Origin: Cryoendolithus antarcticus
Lineage: Eukaryota; Ascomycota; Dothideomycetes; Cladosporiales; Cladosporiaceae
Assembly: GCA_002077065.1 (NCBI GenBank)
Contig: NAJO01000009.1
Location: forward strand, 248,001-312,000
Reading direction: 5' to 3'
DNA length: 64,000 nt
The notes under the pieces are model-generated. The model made no database searches. It was given only the letters and a program-made list of their open reading frames with translations, and was not told the DNA's origin. Position numbers and translations under genes: made by a program. This document shows, piece by piece, positions 21,507-33,041 of this stretch (its first letter is position 1; every line of letters starts with the position of its first letter).

Positions 21507-22915
21507 CGACCTAATCATCGTGGCAGATCATCGATACAGCTACGGCTACACGCTACATGCAAGATTTTGGTCACATCCACACTACTGTACTCGAGTAGCG
21601 GACAGCCGACTGCGGTCTATTCGCTGGCAGCACATCCGTAGAAGCTTGAATCGATGATCTGCAGAGACGCAAACCTGATGCGTACGCTTTTAAGACATTA
21701 CAGCGCCCTCTTCCAGCTAGCACGGTACTCATCTGGCAGATGGAGCTTGTTGTGACCTGCAACACAAGCTGCGGGTGCGATCGGGGAAGCCATTGCTGCA
21801 TGATCTTACTCGTGTAGTCGCATTGAGAGCTGTTGGCGATGGACTGATTGCGGTCATCAGGATGCGCCACACGATCTTGCGGTGGGCCACCGGACTTCAA
21901 GTCCATATTTGCGTCGTCGTTCGGATCAACCGGACGACTCCGACTTCTCACGAGAGTGCGGAACTGCTCATTAGTGCACCCAGTGACATGGCTTGCGTTG
22001 GCTTTTGACTTTTATAGTGGCACAACCTGAGAATTTCAACCCACTACAAACCCCAGACCCCGCAATCTTGGGCCCTGAAGGCAGCGCTGAGTTCTAGAAA
22101 GCGACGCGGCTGGCATACCACACTTGCGGTAGCTCCACGAGCCAATGACCCAATAGCCAGAACTCTGCCGCCAAACGCAAACGTAACCACACCTGCCGCT
22201 GTTCATCTCAACTTCAAACATCGTTACCAAGCATACAGATCGGCACCCCATGAGCCGCAACGATTATCTCCCTTTCATCCTTATTCACCCTGCACATCAA
22301 TATATACTCCATGCACCCACCAGCATCACCGCACCGCCGGAGAGTCTTGCAACGCCGCGCCTGATTCGTCACGCGAGGGCGATCGTCCCCGCTATGCTGA
22401 CACGACGAATCATGAGCTGTGGCGCTCGTGCGCTAGGGCTGCAAACGTGCAGTGTGCAGACCTGAAAGCGATCCGGCGCCAGCTCTAGCGTCGTTTGAGT
22501 GTGGAGCCATGTCATGGCAGTTGATGGGGCGTCCCTCCGCACCCCAGGTTCCTTGAGGTGTGAGTCTCGTGGTATGTTTCTTGCTAGTCCCGTCGATGAT
22601 CTCCTGGTGAATGTGGTGAAAGGACTTGGGCGCTCTGGACTATCAGCTCCTGCTTCAAGGATTCTGGGTGTTGAGAGCGTGTAATCTGGACGTACACAGT
22701 GAGATCAATACGGATATCGACCGGACGGACGGGTAGTCGGAATTGCATGCATGAGCAAGGACACGTCGCACACCATCATCAGCGAAGTCGTTGAAATCCA
22801 ATATACGGAGACACCAAGTACTGGACAATTCGGACGAGGTTGATCTGGGGTAGAAGGTGATCGCGATCCGCTCGTGTGTGTTCAGCAGGCAGAGAGAACG
22901 CGAAATCTGCCCAAG
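21507..22915. promoter_or_regulatory. long upstream region of facB
   Basis: 1.4 kb without a supported gene. It contains SYGGRG hexamers (the CreA consensus) at 22051-22056, 22058-22063, 22387-22392, 22542-22547 and 22845-22850 on one or other strand, close to chance expectation. A 15-codon upstream ORF (22509-22556, MSWQLMGRPSAPQVP) would be in the leader if transcription starts before it. Confidence 0.35.
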
Positions 22916-25838
22916 ATGCCCGGCATACTCCCAATGAAGGTGATCAAGGTGGGCGTAAATGCGCAGACGAGAATTGCGCAAGCATGCGACAGGTGTGTGT
23001 GGCGCTATAAGCGTAAGTGTTGACAACTTCGAGGATGTCCACTGACATCCTATAGGTGCCGGAGCAAGAAGATACGATGCGACGGCGTGCGTCCATGCTG
23101 CTCGCAGTGTTCGAATGTAGGCTTCGAGTGCAAGACGAGCGATAAGCTAAGTCGTCGGGCGTTCCCAAGAGGGTACACGGAAAGCTTAGAGGAGCGAGTG
23201 CGATCGTTGGAGTCCGAGGTTAGGGAGTTGAAGGATCTGCTGGATGAGAAGGACGAGAAGATTGACATGTTGTCGCGCATTCACTCTCAGTCGTCATATC
23301 CCATACAGCTGCCATCGCCAAGGAGACCGTCTGTCACGCCGCAGGACTCAGCGACATCGAAAGATGAACCGGACCCGGACGAGACGTTCAAGGTCCAGCA
23401 GTCTCCCTACCTACTGGGTGAGGGGACAGACTCGTATTTTGCGGGTACTTCGAGTGGTCGAACATTCATCGAGGCATTCAAGATCAAGGTTGCTGAGAGT
23501 GGTCGTTCGAAGTCGGACATCAACACAGAATTACTGCTGGCCAGCAGTCTTCGCAGGCGGCTTTCGGACGCTTTGAGCACACCGGCAACTTCTGTCGTGT
23601 GGAAGGCACCGCCTCGGATGGTTTCGGATCAGCTCATCAATATCTTCTTCCAGGAGTGGGCGCCCATGTTCCCTGTGCTGCATAAGCCAACATTCCTGAC
23701 GTTATACGAGAAGTACGTGGCCGATCCTAACTCTGTCGCGGACAAAGCAGAGATCGCGCAACTGAATCTAGTATTTGGCGTTGCTGCGTTGTCGAGTGGC
23801 ACAAGAGCTTCCGAGGACTTGAGCAGCTTCGAGTCACAGTGGAAGTCTGCACTTGACACGATCATCAACGAGAACTGCATGGCCACGCTGCAGGCTTTGA
23901 TCTTGGCGCAGCTGTATGCTATTCAGCTAGGCGACTTGACGAGGTTGCTAACATACAAGGGTTTGGCGACTTCGTTGTCTGCGCGCCTCGGCCTGCACCA
24001 GTCGCAGAAGCGGTTTGCGCTGGGCACATTGACGTGCGAAACGAGGAAGAAGGTGTTCTGGTCATTGTACACTGTGGACTGGTTTGTTTCGCCCATTCTC
24101 AGTGGTTCAGTCATCATGAGTCTTTGCTAACAGCATCAATAGCTTTACATCCGTCATCTTAGGCCTACCCAAGCACATCAAAAACGACGACGTGCACTGC
24201 GAGTATCCGGTCGATGCTGATGATGAGTATGTCACCGAGCGAGGGTTTCAGCCTACGCTTCCTGGCGAGTCGACGCGGGTCTCCAGTGCGCTGGCGCTTT
24301 TCAGAGCTGCACGCATCCTCTCAAAGGTCTTGGAGGAAGTGTTTCCGGCGAAGGCCTCTTATGATCTGTCATTGAAGAAACTTTCAGAGCTTTCCGATGA
24401 GCTCGATTCATGGCAGTCCTCCCTGGCACCACATCTCCGTCTCCAATTCGTACAAGACAAGCCGAGCACTGGTACTATCAGCAGCAGATCGCCACTGCTC
24501 TCGCTGATCTATCACTACATTCGCTGCTTGATCCACCGACCTGCGATATGTGCCTCTATCGGCAACAAGTCCTCGTCCTCGATGCTTGCGCACTCGAGCT
24601 CATGCAAGTCGATGATCCAGATCATCCAACTGCTTGAGGAGCGCAATCTCAGCTTCTCGTTCTGCTTGAATAAGGATGAGGTTCTTGTTCTCTGTGGCTT
24701 CGGTCTACTGTTCCAGCGCCTGAGACTGGATCCGAACTCGAAGATGCTCAAGGACAACCAAAAGATGCTCGTAGCAGTCTCGGATGTACTAAGCAAGTCT
24801 GCAGCACCTTGCGCACCGGAATTCAAGAAAGTAAGCAAGATGTTCCTGCCGCCTCCCCCGACATCGATCGCGTCAGATGCTGTCAAGATACAGAGTGCAT
24901 TGGCTGCCAAGCTACCAGTCTTGAGCCGGCACAACTCAGAGACCACCTCTCAACACTCGCAGAGTCTGCACTCGTCAACAAAAAAGCAGCTAAAGGCTAT
25001 CGCATCACGCTTCACTGCCTCTGCCGCTACGAGACTACCCAATCTTGGACCGTCGACTTACGATCGCCGTTCAACTGTCCACAACATCAGTCTACACCCA
25101 AATTCAGCCCATGCTCAAAGCCAGCCGTCCCTGTCGCCGCTACAGTCATATACACCCATCAACATCTCGCGATCCGAACCAGCTCAGAGCCCTCACAAGA
25201 TGTACTCTCGTCCAGCTTCTACAATGGGTCACCCTTCTGCTTCACACATCCACGCTCCACCTCCACAGCAGCCAAAACCGAAGAAGCGCTCCTTCACACA
25301 ACAGACACGCCCGAACCTCGACTATCTCTCTTTCGGTCCCGAACCCGATGCCTCGGCACAGAAGACCGTTCCATCTCCTCCAGTCAAGACCGAGCCGCAG
25401 CCTACGGACTGGGAGAAGCTTCTCGGCAGTCTTGACTCCGGACCTACGAACATCTACGATGCCTGCTATGGTGGTCAAGCAGTCGAGACCCTACTCGACG
25501 GCAACCCGCCTACTATCGTCTCGCGTGGCTCCAACACAGCGCTTGCTCAGGATGCCAACTTGGATTGGAATTCTGACCTCTGGGCGCTGTGTCAGACAAC
25601 GACAAACTCATCTACTGCAACATCAGGGATGAGTGGCAACAACGGACATGCAGGCAGCATCTGGAGTTTCTCGACCGATGAAGGGACAGGGAGCTCGGAA
25701 GATCTGAGTGCGACGGAGTGGGGGAGTAATAGTGGCGTGCTGTCGACCGGAGATGGGTACAAGGCGATCATGTTACCGGAGCTTGGTCTTGATGAGCTAG
25801 GATATCCTGGTGCTGGGTGGGAGACTTTGGGAGCTTGA
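22916..25838 (+). CDS. facB: FacB/Cat8-type Zn2Cys6 transcription factor (acetate utilisation)
   Basis: Three exons (22916-22992, 23056-24081, 24143-25838), 932 aa; introns are 63 and 61 nt. FacB/CAT8 proteins activate acetate utilisation, glyoxylate-cycle and gluconeogenic genes and are repressed by glucose (family knowledge). The start [19 protein letters not shown] is followed by the binuclear cluster [20 protein letters not shown], split by intron 1. Then come [20 protein letters not shown] and a leucine coiled coil ([20 protein letters not shown]). The fungal-specific middle homology region spans about residues 190-600, with [40 protein letters not shown] and [11 protein letters not shown]. 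The C-terminal 300 residues are Ser/Pro/Gln-rich and acidic at the end, a plausible activation domain. Intron 2 has an unusual donor, GTTTGT; the junction [12 protein letters not shown] matches the family. Confidence 0.92.
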
Positions 25839-26151
25839 TCGATTTGTGGGTTCGTCAATGTCCTTTGAGGCGATTGCCGATGGTATCATTGTCACGTTGA
25901 TGAAGCGATGAAAGATTGCAGTGCCTCAGGAAGGAAACAGTCCGTATGGCGCCTGGGCGGTGAAGTGATTTCAAAGATACCTCTTTGCGAGATTCGAGAC
26001 GGCCAGAAAGTACATAATGCCCTATGAGCAATATCTATAGTCTTCAAATTTCTTCACTTCGTCACCACAACGCAAGCCTGTGCTTCTGGTAGCAGCAAAT
26101 TTGCTGTGCGCGCCTCAACGCACTCACTTGGCCCTCCTCTACTAGTACCAT
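25839..26151. other. convergent 3' region
   Basis: 313 bp between the facB stop and the stop of the HAD-like gene on the other strand. Nothing is seen beyond likely 3' UTRs. Confidence 0.5.
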
Positions 26152-27113
26152 TCATAGTTTGGCCTTCCCCTCGCATAACGATAGACTGGTGATGCTCTCC
26201 AGCTCTGCCACTGCCTCGCCAACCCTGCCTAGGTTCACCTTGATGGTTCTCATACCTAATGCCTTGCCAGTCCTCAGATTGCTGCCAATGTCATCCAGGA
26301 ACACCACGTCGCTCATCTGGACATCATCTCCCCAGCCCTTTTGTTTCATGAACTTCCTGAGCTCCTCCAGTGTGTACTTGTAGATTGGCTCATCCGGTTT
26401 TCTCAGTCCAGAGTGGGCAGAACTAACAAAGACATCGAAGTTCGACTTCATCTCAGCGTGTTTCCGCCCGTCAGCACTCTCGGTATCATTGAAAGGATGG
26501 CCATCCGGGAAGATCGAGGTGTTGCTCATCGCTCCGATGACTAGACTCCCCGGGTTTGCATCGGCAGCCTTCCTTAGTTTTTGCAGTGCAGGGTACATGT
26601 CCGGGTCCATCGTCCTGGAGTAAGTCATCATATTCCAATATAGCGTCTCGCTGTCAACCGCTGGTGGCGGGGGGACGTCAAAGGCTGCCTCCTCTGCAGC
26701 CTGGGCAAAGCTTTCCTTTCGAGTGGCGGCAAGATGGCGAGCGTAGAATGTCCGCCAGCGTTGCTGGTGTTGGAGATCCGCGTTCCACGCCGTGAAGAAC
26801 GAAGCATCAAGTGCGACTTCACCGCGTTCGAGCTTCTGCCAGGCGCCATTGGGAGATGCGGCGGAGATCGCGTAGTTGATCCAGCCATTGGGGATCGACA
26901 AGGACTTTTCGTAGTCTGTAATTGCTTGGAAGGGCGAGGCGACCTTGACTGTGTCAGAACATGCTTTCATTCGCCGAACGATGCAGTACTCACGCAGACA
27001 CCACCGATGTCGAAGAGTAATATCACTGGCTTTTTGAACGATTGAGAAGGCATCTGGAGGACTGTGCCGAAGAGGACGAAGGTCTTATTGGACTTGTGCC
27101 AGACACTCGACAT
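26152..27113 (-). CDS. HAD-superfamily hydrolase (epoxide hydrolase N-domain/ACAD10-like) ending in AKL
   Basis: Two exons (27113-26994, 26943-26152; 50-nt intron), 303 aa. The HAD motifs are motif I LLFDIGGVCV (nucleophile Asp, continuous only after splicing), motif II MSNTS, the Lys of GLRKPDEP, and motif IV VVFLDDIGSNLRTGKALGMR. The cap region has a WNMMTYSRTMDPDMYPALQK helix. This arrangement matches the standalone HAD domains related to the N-terminal part of soluble epoxide hydrolase and ACAD10; the reaction is unknown. The last three residues are Ala-Lys-Leu, a canonical PTS1 variant, suggesting peroxisomal location (inference). An inner Met (MPSQSFKK) could also serve as start. Confidence 0.85.
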
Positions 27114-27558
27114 GCTCTGGTGACTCGGTCAAGGTTGACGGGGTTTCACGACGATTTACAATGCATATGCGACGTGTGGTGCTCGTCATACTAAATGTTG
27201 ACGATGTGTGTGAGTCGCGATGTGTTCGCCGAGGTTAGAGCTGCGCCTTTGGGGATGAAGAGTTGCAGGCTGGCCGAGCTTACTGTTCGAGGTGTTGCCG
27301 TTCGAAAGGCTGCCCACGAACTCAACACCAGATTGGTATATGATTGTCTGCATAACGCCTATGAGACATGTGAAGTATGTATTCGAAGGTATGATATGTA
27401 CAGTGTGCGAAAAGAATCCTGCTCTTCCCAATGCTCGAGATCGTGAAGTAGATCATAACAGGTGCGTAGCGAGCGACAAGCGCTGCAGATGAAAGGAATG
27501 GACATCGATCAACAGATCAGCGGTCCTGTGTGCCCGATCCCGTCTTCTTGGTAGGTGC
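27114..27558. other. upstream region of the HAD-like gene
   Basis: 445 bp between two minus-strand genes; no coding exon seen. Confidence 0.45.
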
Positions 27559-29088
27559 CTAGGCACCACTGTGTAGCAGCCCATGCCTGTGGACACCAAG
27601 ATGCCTCTTCGTCTTCATCTTGCTCTCCGCAGTGCTCGTACTGTTGCCCACGACGCCATACTGGACGTTCTTGCAGGTGCTTCCCGTGCAAGCGGCGTAG
27701 ACACTCAGCGCGCTGCCGGCGCCGCAATACTCCTCCGCGTCACCCGAGCACTTCATGCCGCAGTTGCCGATTACGCCTGTCTTCGGCTTGCGGTCATCGC
27801 TGCTGTACTTGTTGTCGCAGTAGCATTCCCGGCTCCACTCGAGGCCAGCCAAACTGTAGCCCTTGGACTTGCAGAAGTTGACGCAAGTAGCGACAGTCAT
27901 GGTATCAGAGGACTGCGAGGCACCGGTGAAGGTACGAGTGTAGTAGTTGTCGCTAGCGCAGCCAGCGTAGTACCAATCCAGCGATGCGGTGACGTCGGTG
28001 AAATAGGAGGCCGGCTGGCCAATAGAGGCTTTCGGACAGTTGGCGACCGGGACGGCGAGCTCAGGCCCAGAAGTCGGAGGGTTGCAGCCTGGTAGTGCTT
28101 CGAGAGAGCCAGTGACTTGTTCCAGAGAGGACGTGCCGGCAGCGTTGACTGAGGGAGGGACCTTGCAAGCTTGCTGCTCATCAGCGGTAAACAGGCCATT
28201 GTCGAAGACGTGGCAATCTTCCATGTTACCGCTGTCATTTGTGCATGTGTCGACTGCCTTTTGGAGATACTCCTGGTTCCAGCCGTTCACGAAGTCACCA
28301 TGAAATCCGTAGCCTGTGCGATCGCCCTGAGCGAAGACGAAGGGGTGCGAATTACCGTACCAGCGGTCTTTGAATTGATCGACCGAGTAGATGACTTCGT
28401 AGAAGATGGACACGAGATGGCGATTGTGGCTTGTCGGGCAGTCGCCGTTATCATAGTGGCCGCTGGGGTAGGCCATGTGGGAAGTGTGGTCAGGGGAGTC
28501 GTTCTCGCCGTTCCAGCAGGACGGGAAGTAGATCTGCGCGCGGAGACCATCGGGACAGTTTACATTGGGGATCTCGTTGTACTGCTTCGATGTACCGCTA
28601 TAGTCCAAGCAGACGAAGCTTACGGCGTTGCCCGGCGCGGCTTGCAGACCAGTGTAGTTGCGCTGGAATGGATTGCCAGCAAGCATGCGGAAGCCAGGTG
28701 GGAACGCCTCAAGCGTCTTGTTCTTGGTGCCCGGACGTTGCTGGTAGTAGACGGTCATGCCACCAGTGTTGCCATTGTACTCGCCGGCTTGAGGGATGTC
28801 CTCGAAAGTGCCGTTCTCTGCCATGTAGTAAAGCTTGGGAGTCCAGTAGTTCGACAGGTCTTGCTTGATCGGGCAAGATGAGCATGACGACTTGCGAGCC
28901 TGATCGTAGTCCATCGAGAAGCCGAAGCCGTTGCCGCCGCTGATGGTGTGTACATGTCCAGCAACCGCGCCTGGGTTCACAATGGGATCAGCGCGCTCGA
29001 GAGCAAGGCGAGCTCCGCACGGCATACGCCAGAAAGCATCGCTCAGACCAGTCAATAGAGCAAAGGCGGCTAAAACAGCGGTAGACAT
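27559..29088 (-). CDS. secreted DUF1996 plus WSC-domain protein
   Basis: Single exon, 509 aa. A signal peptide (MSTAVLAAFALLTGLSDA) is followed by a mature start FWRMPCGARLALERADPIVN, the usual opening of DUF1996 domains. The DUF1996 body has HVHTISGGNGFG, SNYWTPKLYY, YYQQRP, DGLRAQIYFPSCWNGEND and HMAYPSGHYDNGDCP; the conserved His/Tyr/Cys pattern is intact. A Cys-rich WSC domain follows (about 375-465: WYYAGCASDN, VNFCKSKGYSLAG, SRECYCDNKYSS, EEYCGAGSALSVY), a carbohydrate-binding type seen in wall sensors. No transmembrane segment or GPI signal follows, so it is likely extracellular; the tail is short and basic. The frame runs on upstream of the chosen ATG, but the signal peptide fixes the start at 29088. 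Confidence 0.9.
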   Translation of the reverse strand: MSTAVLAAFALLTGLSDAFWRMPCGARLALERADPIVNPGAVAGHVHTISGGNGFGFSMDYDQARKSSCSSCPIKQDLSNYWTPKLYYMAENGTFEDIPQAGEYNGNTGGMTVYYQQRPGTKNKTLEAFPPGFRMLAGNPFQRNYTGLQAAPGNAVSFVCLDYSGTSKQYNEIPNVNCPDGLRAQIYFPSCWNGENDSPDHTSHMAYPSGHYDNGDCPTSHNRHLVSIFYEVIYSVDQFKDRWYGNSHPFVFAQGDRTGYGFHGDFVNGWNQEYLQKAVDTCTNDSGNMEDCHVFDNGLFTADEQQACKVPPSVNAAGTSSLEQVTGSLEALPGCNPPTSGPELAVPVANCPKASIGQPASYFTDVTASLDWYYAGCASDNYYTRTFTGASQSSDTMTVATCVNFCKSKGYSLAGLEWSRECYCDNKYSSDDRKPKTGVIGNCGMKCSGDAEEYCGAGSALSVYAACTGSTCKNVQYGVVGNSTSTAESKMKTKRHLGVHRHGLLHSGA

Positions 29089-30598
29089 GTTGACTGCTTG
29101 GGATTCGTGCAGATCGATAAGATAGGGTACGATCGATCGAATGAAGCGTTTGACAGGTGAAGAACGTAAGGTATTGTAATGAGCGTGAGAGGTCACAGAC
29201 CTGGTGCGCACTGCGCAACAATGCAATAGTATGGAATATGTTTGTGTGAGCGTGGAGGGAACTGCGAGAAAGACTCGGACCGGAGTTGACATATACTACA
29301 TTCATGTTCCGCGAGCCAGTAAACGGACGGTCGCAAACATTGGCTCGTCCAATTTCCTCTGCATAAGGATCGAAGGTGAGTCCCCCAGTTTTCGTGCGGT
29401 GAACCAGAATGCATGTAGATCAGACGAGGATCGAACGCTATTCGGCCATGTGGACCGACAGTAGATTCAGGACCCGCTCGTCTTGGCCAGCCCTGTCTTG
29501 AGTGCCGCCACTACAGCGCGGAATGAGGTATCCGACCAATGTGTGCTCTGGCAGTTGCACTCTGGAACAGCGACGTCAAAGACTGGCGTGGCTTGTAACG
29601 CCTCCGATGTTCGCGTAGACCCGTGGTTCCCCTTTGATGTGCGAACGGTTCTAGACGACGTGAGACACGCCGGATGGGGAGAGTCGGCCGCGTGGATATG
29701 TTACAGAATCCGAAGAGGACGACGCCAGTGTGAGCGGGATACCCACCAGCGGGCGAACCTTCACAATGCGGCGGTCGGTCCGGCACATGGCTGCGACAGA
29801 TAAGATTGCAGACGTTGTGCATTCAAAGGACGAGTGACGTCGAGTGGTTAGCACCGCTACGCTGCGACAGAGTGAGACAATCAGAGCAAGCCGCCATTCT
29901 GATCGAAACAGGGTGTCAGTCCTATTTGACGCATCTGCATCGCCATCACTACCACCGCTCCCTTTCTCGAAGCGCCCGCGATCAAGATCAGAGTGGCCTT
30001 GAAAGTCTGGAACCCAAGGAAACCCTCTGCAGCGCTTGCGCAGGAGGTGCGGTCGATGAAACACCCGAGGACGTCTTGGCGAGCTGGAGGCGTTCGCGCT
30101 CGGGGCAGCAAACCCGACCACGCTTGCTGATCCTCGAGGACCTTTGTAGACATGCTCCGACAGGAACATTATAAGTGCGGAGACGCTGTTGTGTCAAGAC
30201 TGGCGTTACGGCGAGTCCAGACGTCAGGTCCATGATCATGCGCCCAGCACGCTCGATATGTGGCGTCGGAGTCAATCGAGTACTCTGATGGGTCTTTACG
30301 CTGTCCAGGCAGCGTAGCAGATGCCGCCCATCGTTTCCCTAAGCGCTGGATTTGCTCTGCTTGGTATCTGACGGCGCCTACTGACGTACCGCGAGAGGAT
30401 CAAATGCTGCCCGCCTGGATTGAGGAAATACAGCGCATCGAGTCCGGCAGTAGGTGGTGACCGCGTGCAGCTCCGTCGAGGAGCAGACATGGCAGAGGCC
30501 GCTAAACATTCTCTGGTGAGTCGCAAAGAACTGGTCGCTGCCAGACTTCCGACATTCATCGTTTGTATAATCCTCCACTTCCTGACCACCCTGGTGCA
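29089..30598. promoter_or_regulatory. 1.5-kb region between divergent secreted-protein genes
   Basis: Short overlapping ORFs on both strands show no domain, signal peptide or splice continuity. It probably holds two promoters; its length is large compared with other divergent pairs here (234-760 bp). Confidence 0.4.
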
Positions 30599-32701
30599 AT
30601 GAGATCGGCGAGATCTGTCTCTCTACCCATAGCGTTACTTGCTCTTTTGCAATTTGTCCGCACAGGAGCTGAAATCCTGTATGAAGGCCGGCGGTCTGGC
30701 AGAGTCCTAGGACGAGATGTGCAGGACTCAGATCCTACAGGGATCGCCTCTCATGCCACGACGTCGAACGCCACTGTGGTCCTTCCAGGTGGCACAGTGA
30801 CATACGCTAATGCGACATTCACGACGGCATGTCTGTACGAAGACACGGCTTGCATGCAAACATGTACATCGTACTCGACAGCATGTTCCAGATCATGGAT
30901 CACATGGTCAACGTCTGGAGCGTCGATCTCGCTGAACACCAACAAGCAAACGACAGAGACCATCACCTGGCATAGCTACACGCAGAATGTCTCCGTCATT
31001 AGCGGCTACACCTATGCTCTTGGACCAAATGTTGCAGTCACCACCAGCACTATTCTACTCACAGCTGCTGCACCCGAAGATCTCACTATATCGACTTGGG
31101 CGCCCACGCCGACGTGCAGCATTCCGACTTGGTCGTGTAACTCGGGATGCAACTCAAAGACTTGCGAAGTGCAAGGCGGGACTGTGGAATTGCTATTCTG
31201 GCCTACTGCAATAGCGTCAAGCGGCCAATACCCCAATACATCGATCACAGGTGCTGGACCTGCTACAACAGTATACAAGGGGATGACTCTTACATCGCCC
31301 TCGGTGTACATCGAGTTCAAGACTGCCTACGCACTCGATGGCTGCTCGCAGGCAGTCGGCGGGACGTATCCTGGCGCTATCATCGCAGTGAACCCAGATG
31401 AGCTCTATAGTATCAATGCCGAGCTAGACTATCTTGTCTCTACCGTCACGATCTCTGACGATCCCGGAGTCACCACATTCTATCAGAGCCGCACAGTGGA
31501 CTATAACGATCTCATTGGTCTCCCACCTGGCGAGGCATACAATGACATGCCTATTTGCGTACCAGTGGGCTGCGGCATCATCACCCCGAGTCTGTTCCAT
31601 CCGCAGCTTGTAGTTCCCACGCAGGTCCGGAACTTGGACCCGGCTTGGGCGAGCTGCGGACTGGACTGGAGGGGCTCGTGGGATCCGCCGATTGCGCTGC
31701 AGCCAGGTGGTATGGTGGAAGCTGTGACTACGGAGACACCGGCCACATACATAGCCACGGCGATGCCAGAGTCGACTGGTGAACAGCCAGCGAAAGAGAC
31801 GGGAGCAATGATCTCCGACTCGTCAAGTATGGCCTCGGGCCCCGCCAGTCTAGTAGTTTCGTTCCCCTCTGCTACACACTCGACGAGTGCAGCGATGCCA
31901 ACCTATTCCAAGGTTTCAGATCCATCAGCGACTGCGCCCGCGGAAAGTTTGCAGGCATCTGGTCATTTCCAGCCGACTCAAGCATCCGATGCGACGCACT
32001 CACATGCAAGCCCCATGACTTTAGTGGCAGAAAGCACTACTTCGACTACAGTAGGAGCCACTACGCAATCGACGTACGGTGCACTGACGGCCATCATCCA
32101 GACATATGGAGGTCTTTCAAGCACAGGTACAAGCACAGTGACTGGCATTAATGACACGACGAAGGCTGATGGATCAGCAGTGTCGATAAGTGCCATCTCT
32201 TCGAGCACCTTCAGTCCGTCCAATGCGTACGATGTCTTGACTGCTGCGCTGCCGCCGACCACGACGGCATTCATCGCTATTGTGACAGATTCAAGCGGTG
32301 TCCTGCACACCATTGCACAAGAGCCAGAAGGCTATGTGTTCGACAGCACGATGACGGTCAGTCCAGGCCACGCAGCGACGATCTCTGGACTTGGGCTTGT
32401 CTCAGCAGGCAGCGATGGTGAAGTCTATGGCTTGGCATCGGCCCAAATCACGACTGCTCGTAGCACCGTAGGATCGGTGAACAGTACTTGGAGCACTGCC
32501 GCGACGTCTGCAGCTAGCCTGCCTGTCGTAGCGTCGGACAGCAGCTACTTGCCCTTGGTAGTGACCAGGACGGTGACGAGAGAGGGTACTGCGAGTAGCA
32601 CGCAGGCGAGTGGAGCTACAGCAGCATGTCCACGTACTAGATCTGAGTCGGCAATAGTTGCTGCACTTGGTCTCCTCATTCCGCTATGTAGATACCTGTA
32701 G
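30599..32701 (+). CDS. secreted Ser/Thr-rich protein with GPI-like tail
   Basis: Single exon, 700 aa. The signal peptide is SVSLPIALLALLQFVRTGAE. The N-terminal half (about 50-380) is a Cys-containing domain with many NxS/T sites and PTCSIPTWSCNSGC-type Cys clusters. It has a conserved-looking middle (YLVSTVTISDDPGVTTFYQS; GLPPGEAYNDMPICVPVGCG). From about 390 it becomes Ser/Thr/Ala-rich and likely O-glycosylated. The end has a small-residue stretch (SGATAACPRTRSESA) then a hydrophobic terminus (IVAALGLLIPLC), consistent with a GPI signal. No enzyme family is recognised; a wall or surface role is inference. Confidence 0.8.
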   Translation: MRSARSVSLPIALLALLQFVRTGAEILYEGRRSGRVLGRDVQDSDPTGIASHATTSNATVVLPGGTVTYANATFTTACLYEDTACMQTCTSYSTACSRSWITWSTSGASISLNTNKQTTETITWHSYTQNVSVISGYTYALGPNVAVTTSTILLTAAAPEDLTISTWAPTPTCSIPTWSCNSGCNSKTCEVQGGTVELLFWPTAIASSGQYPNTSITGAGPATTVYKGMTLTSPSVYIEFKTAYALDGCSQAVGGTYPGAIIAVNPDELYSINAELDYLVSTVTISDDPGVTTFYQSRTVDYNDLIGLPPGEAYNDMPICVPVGCGIITPSLFHPQLVVPTQVRNLDPAWASCGLDWRGSWDPPIALQPGGMVEAVTTETPATYIATAMPESTGEQPAKETGAMISDSSSMASGPASLVVSFPSATHSTSAAMPTYSKVSDPSATAPAESLQASGHFQPTQASDATHSHASPMTLVAESTTSTTVGATTQSTYGALTAIIQTYGGLSSTGTSTVTGINDTTKADGSAVSISAISSSTFSPSNAYDVLTAALPPTTTAFIAIVTDSSGVLHTIAQEPEGYVFDSTMTVSPGHAATISGLGLVSAGSDGEVYGLASAQITTARSTVGSVNSTWSTAATSAASLPVVASDSSYLPLVVTRTVTREGTASSTQASGATAACPRTRSESAIVAALGLLIPLCRYL

Positions 32702-33041
32702 ACTAGAGTATTGACCTTGGGTACTGCAAGCTCATGGTCTCACTTCCCTCGTCTCCCTACGTGTCTCCCTACGTGTCTCCCTACGTGTCTACATAGAGAT
32801 CGTTGCTGAGATGACGAAGTTGCCATGATAAGATAGCGCTATGACTGCAACCACTGTGAGACTATTTTTGTCTCTCGTAAGAGATTTGTGCTCGGCGTAA
32901 TTGTTATGAGTTCACTGATAGCAGTAGCGGAACAATTTTCTTATTCTTCGAGAAGCGAACTTGTAGGTTCTCTATATTACTCTATCGCTCTCTATTAGAA
33001 AACTTCGCTTGTGTGTCATGAATTCCGAGCTTCAATAATTC
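32702..33041. other. convergent 3' region with tandem repeat
   Basis: 340 bp, AT-richer than its surroundings, between two converging genes. It contains the 12-bp tandem repeat listed separately. Confidence 0.5.
32751..32786 (+). repeat. three perfect 12-bp tandem repeats
   Basis: GTCTCCCTACGT occurs three times head to tail, followed by a partial unit GTCTAC. It lies 50 bp after the stop of the GPI-type gene, so probably in its 3' UTR. Confidence 0.95.

Noticed and set aside
21507..22915. Strong CreA site clustering upstream of facB
   Set aside because: Five SYGGRG matches in 1.4 kb is about what chance predicts; kept only as a weak note.
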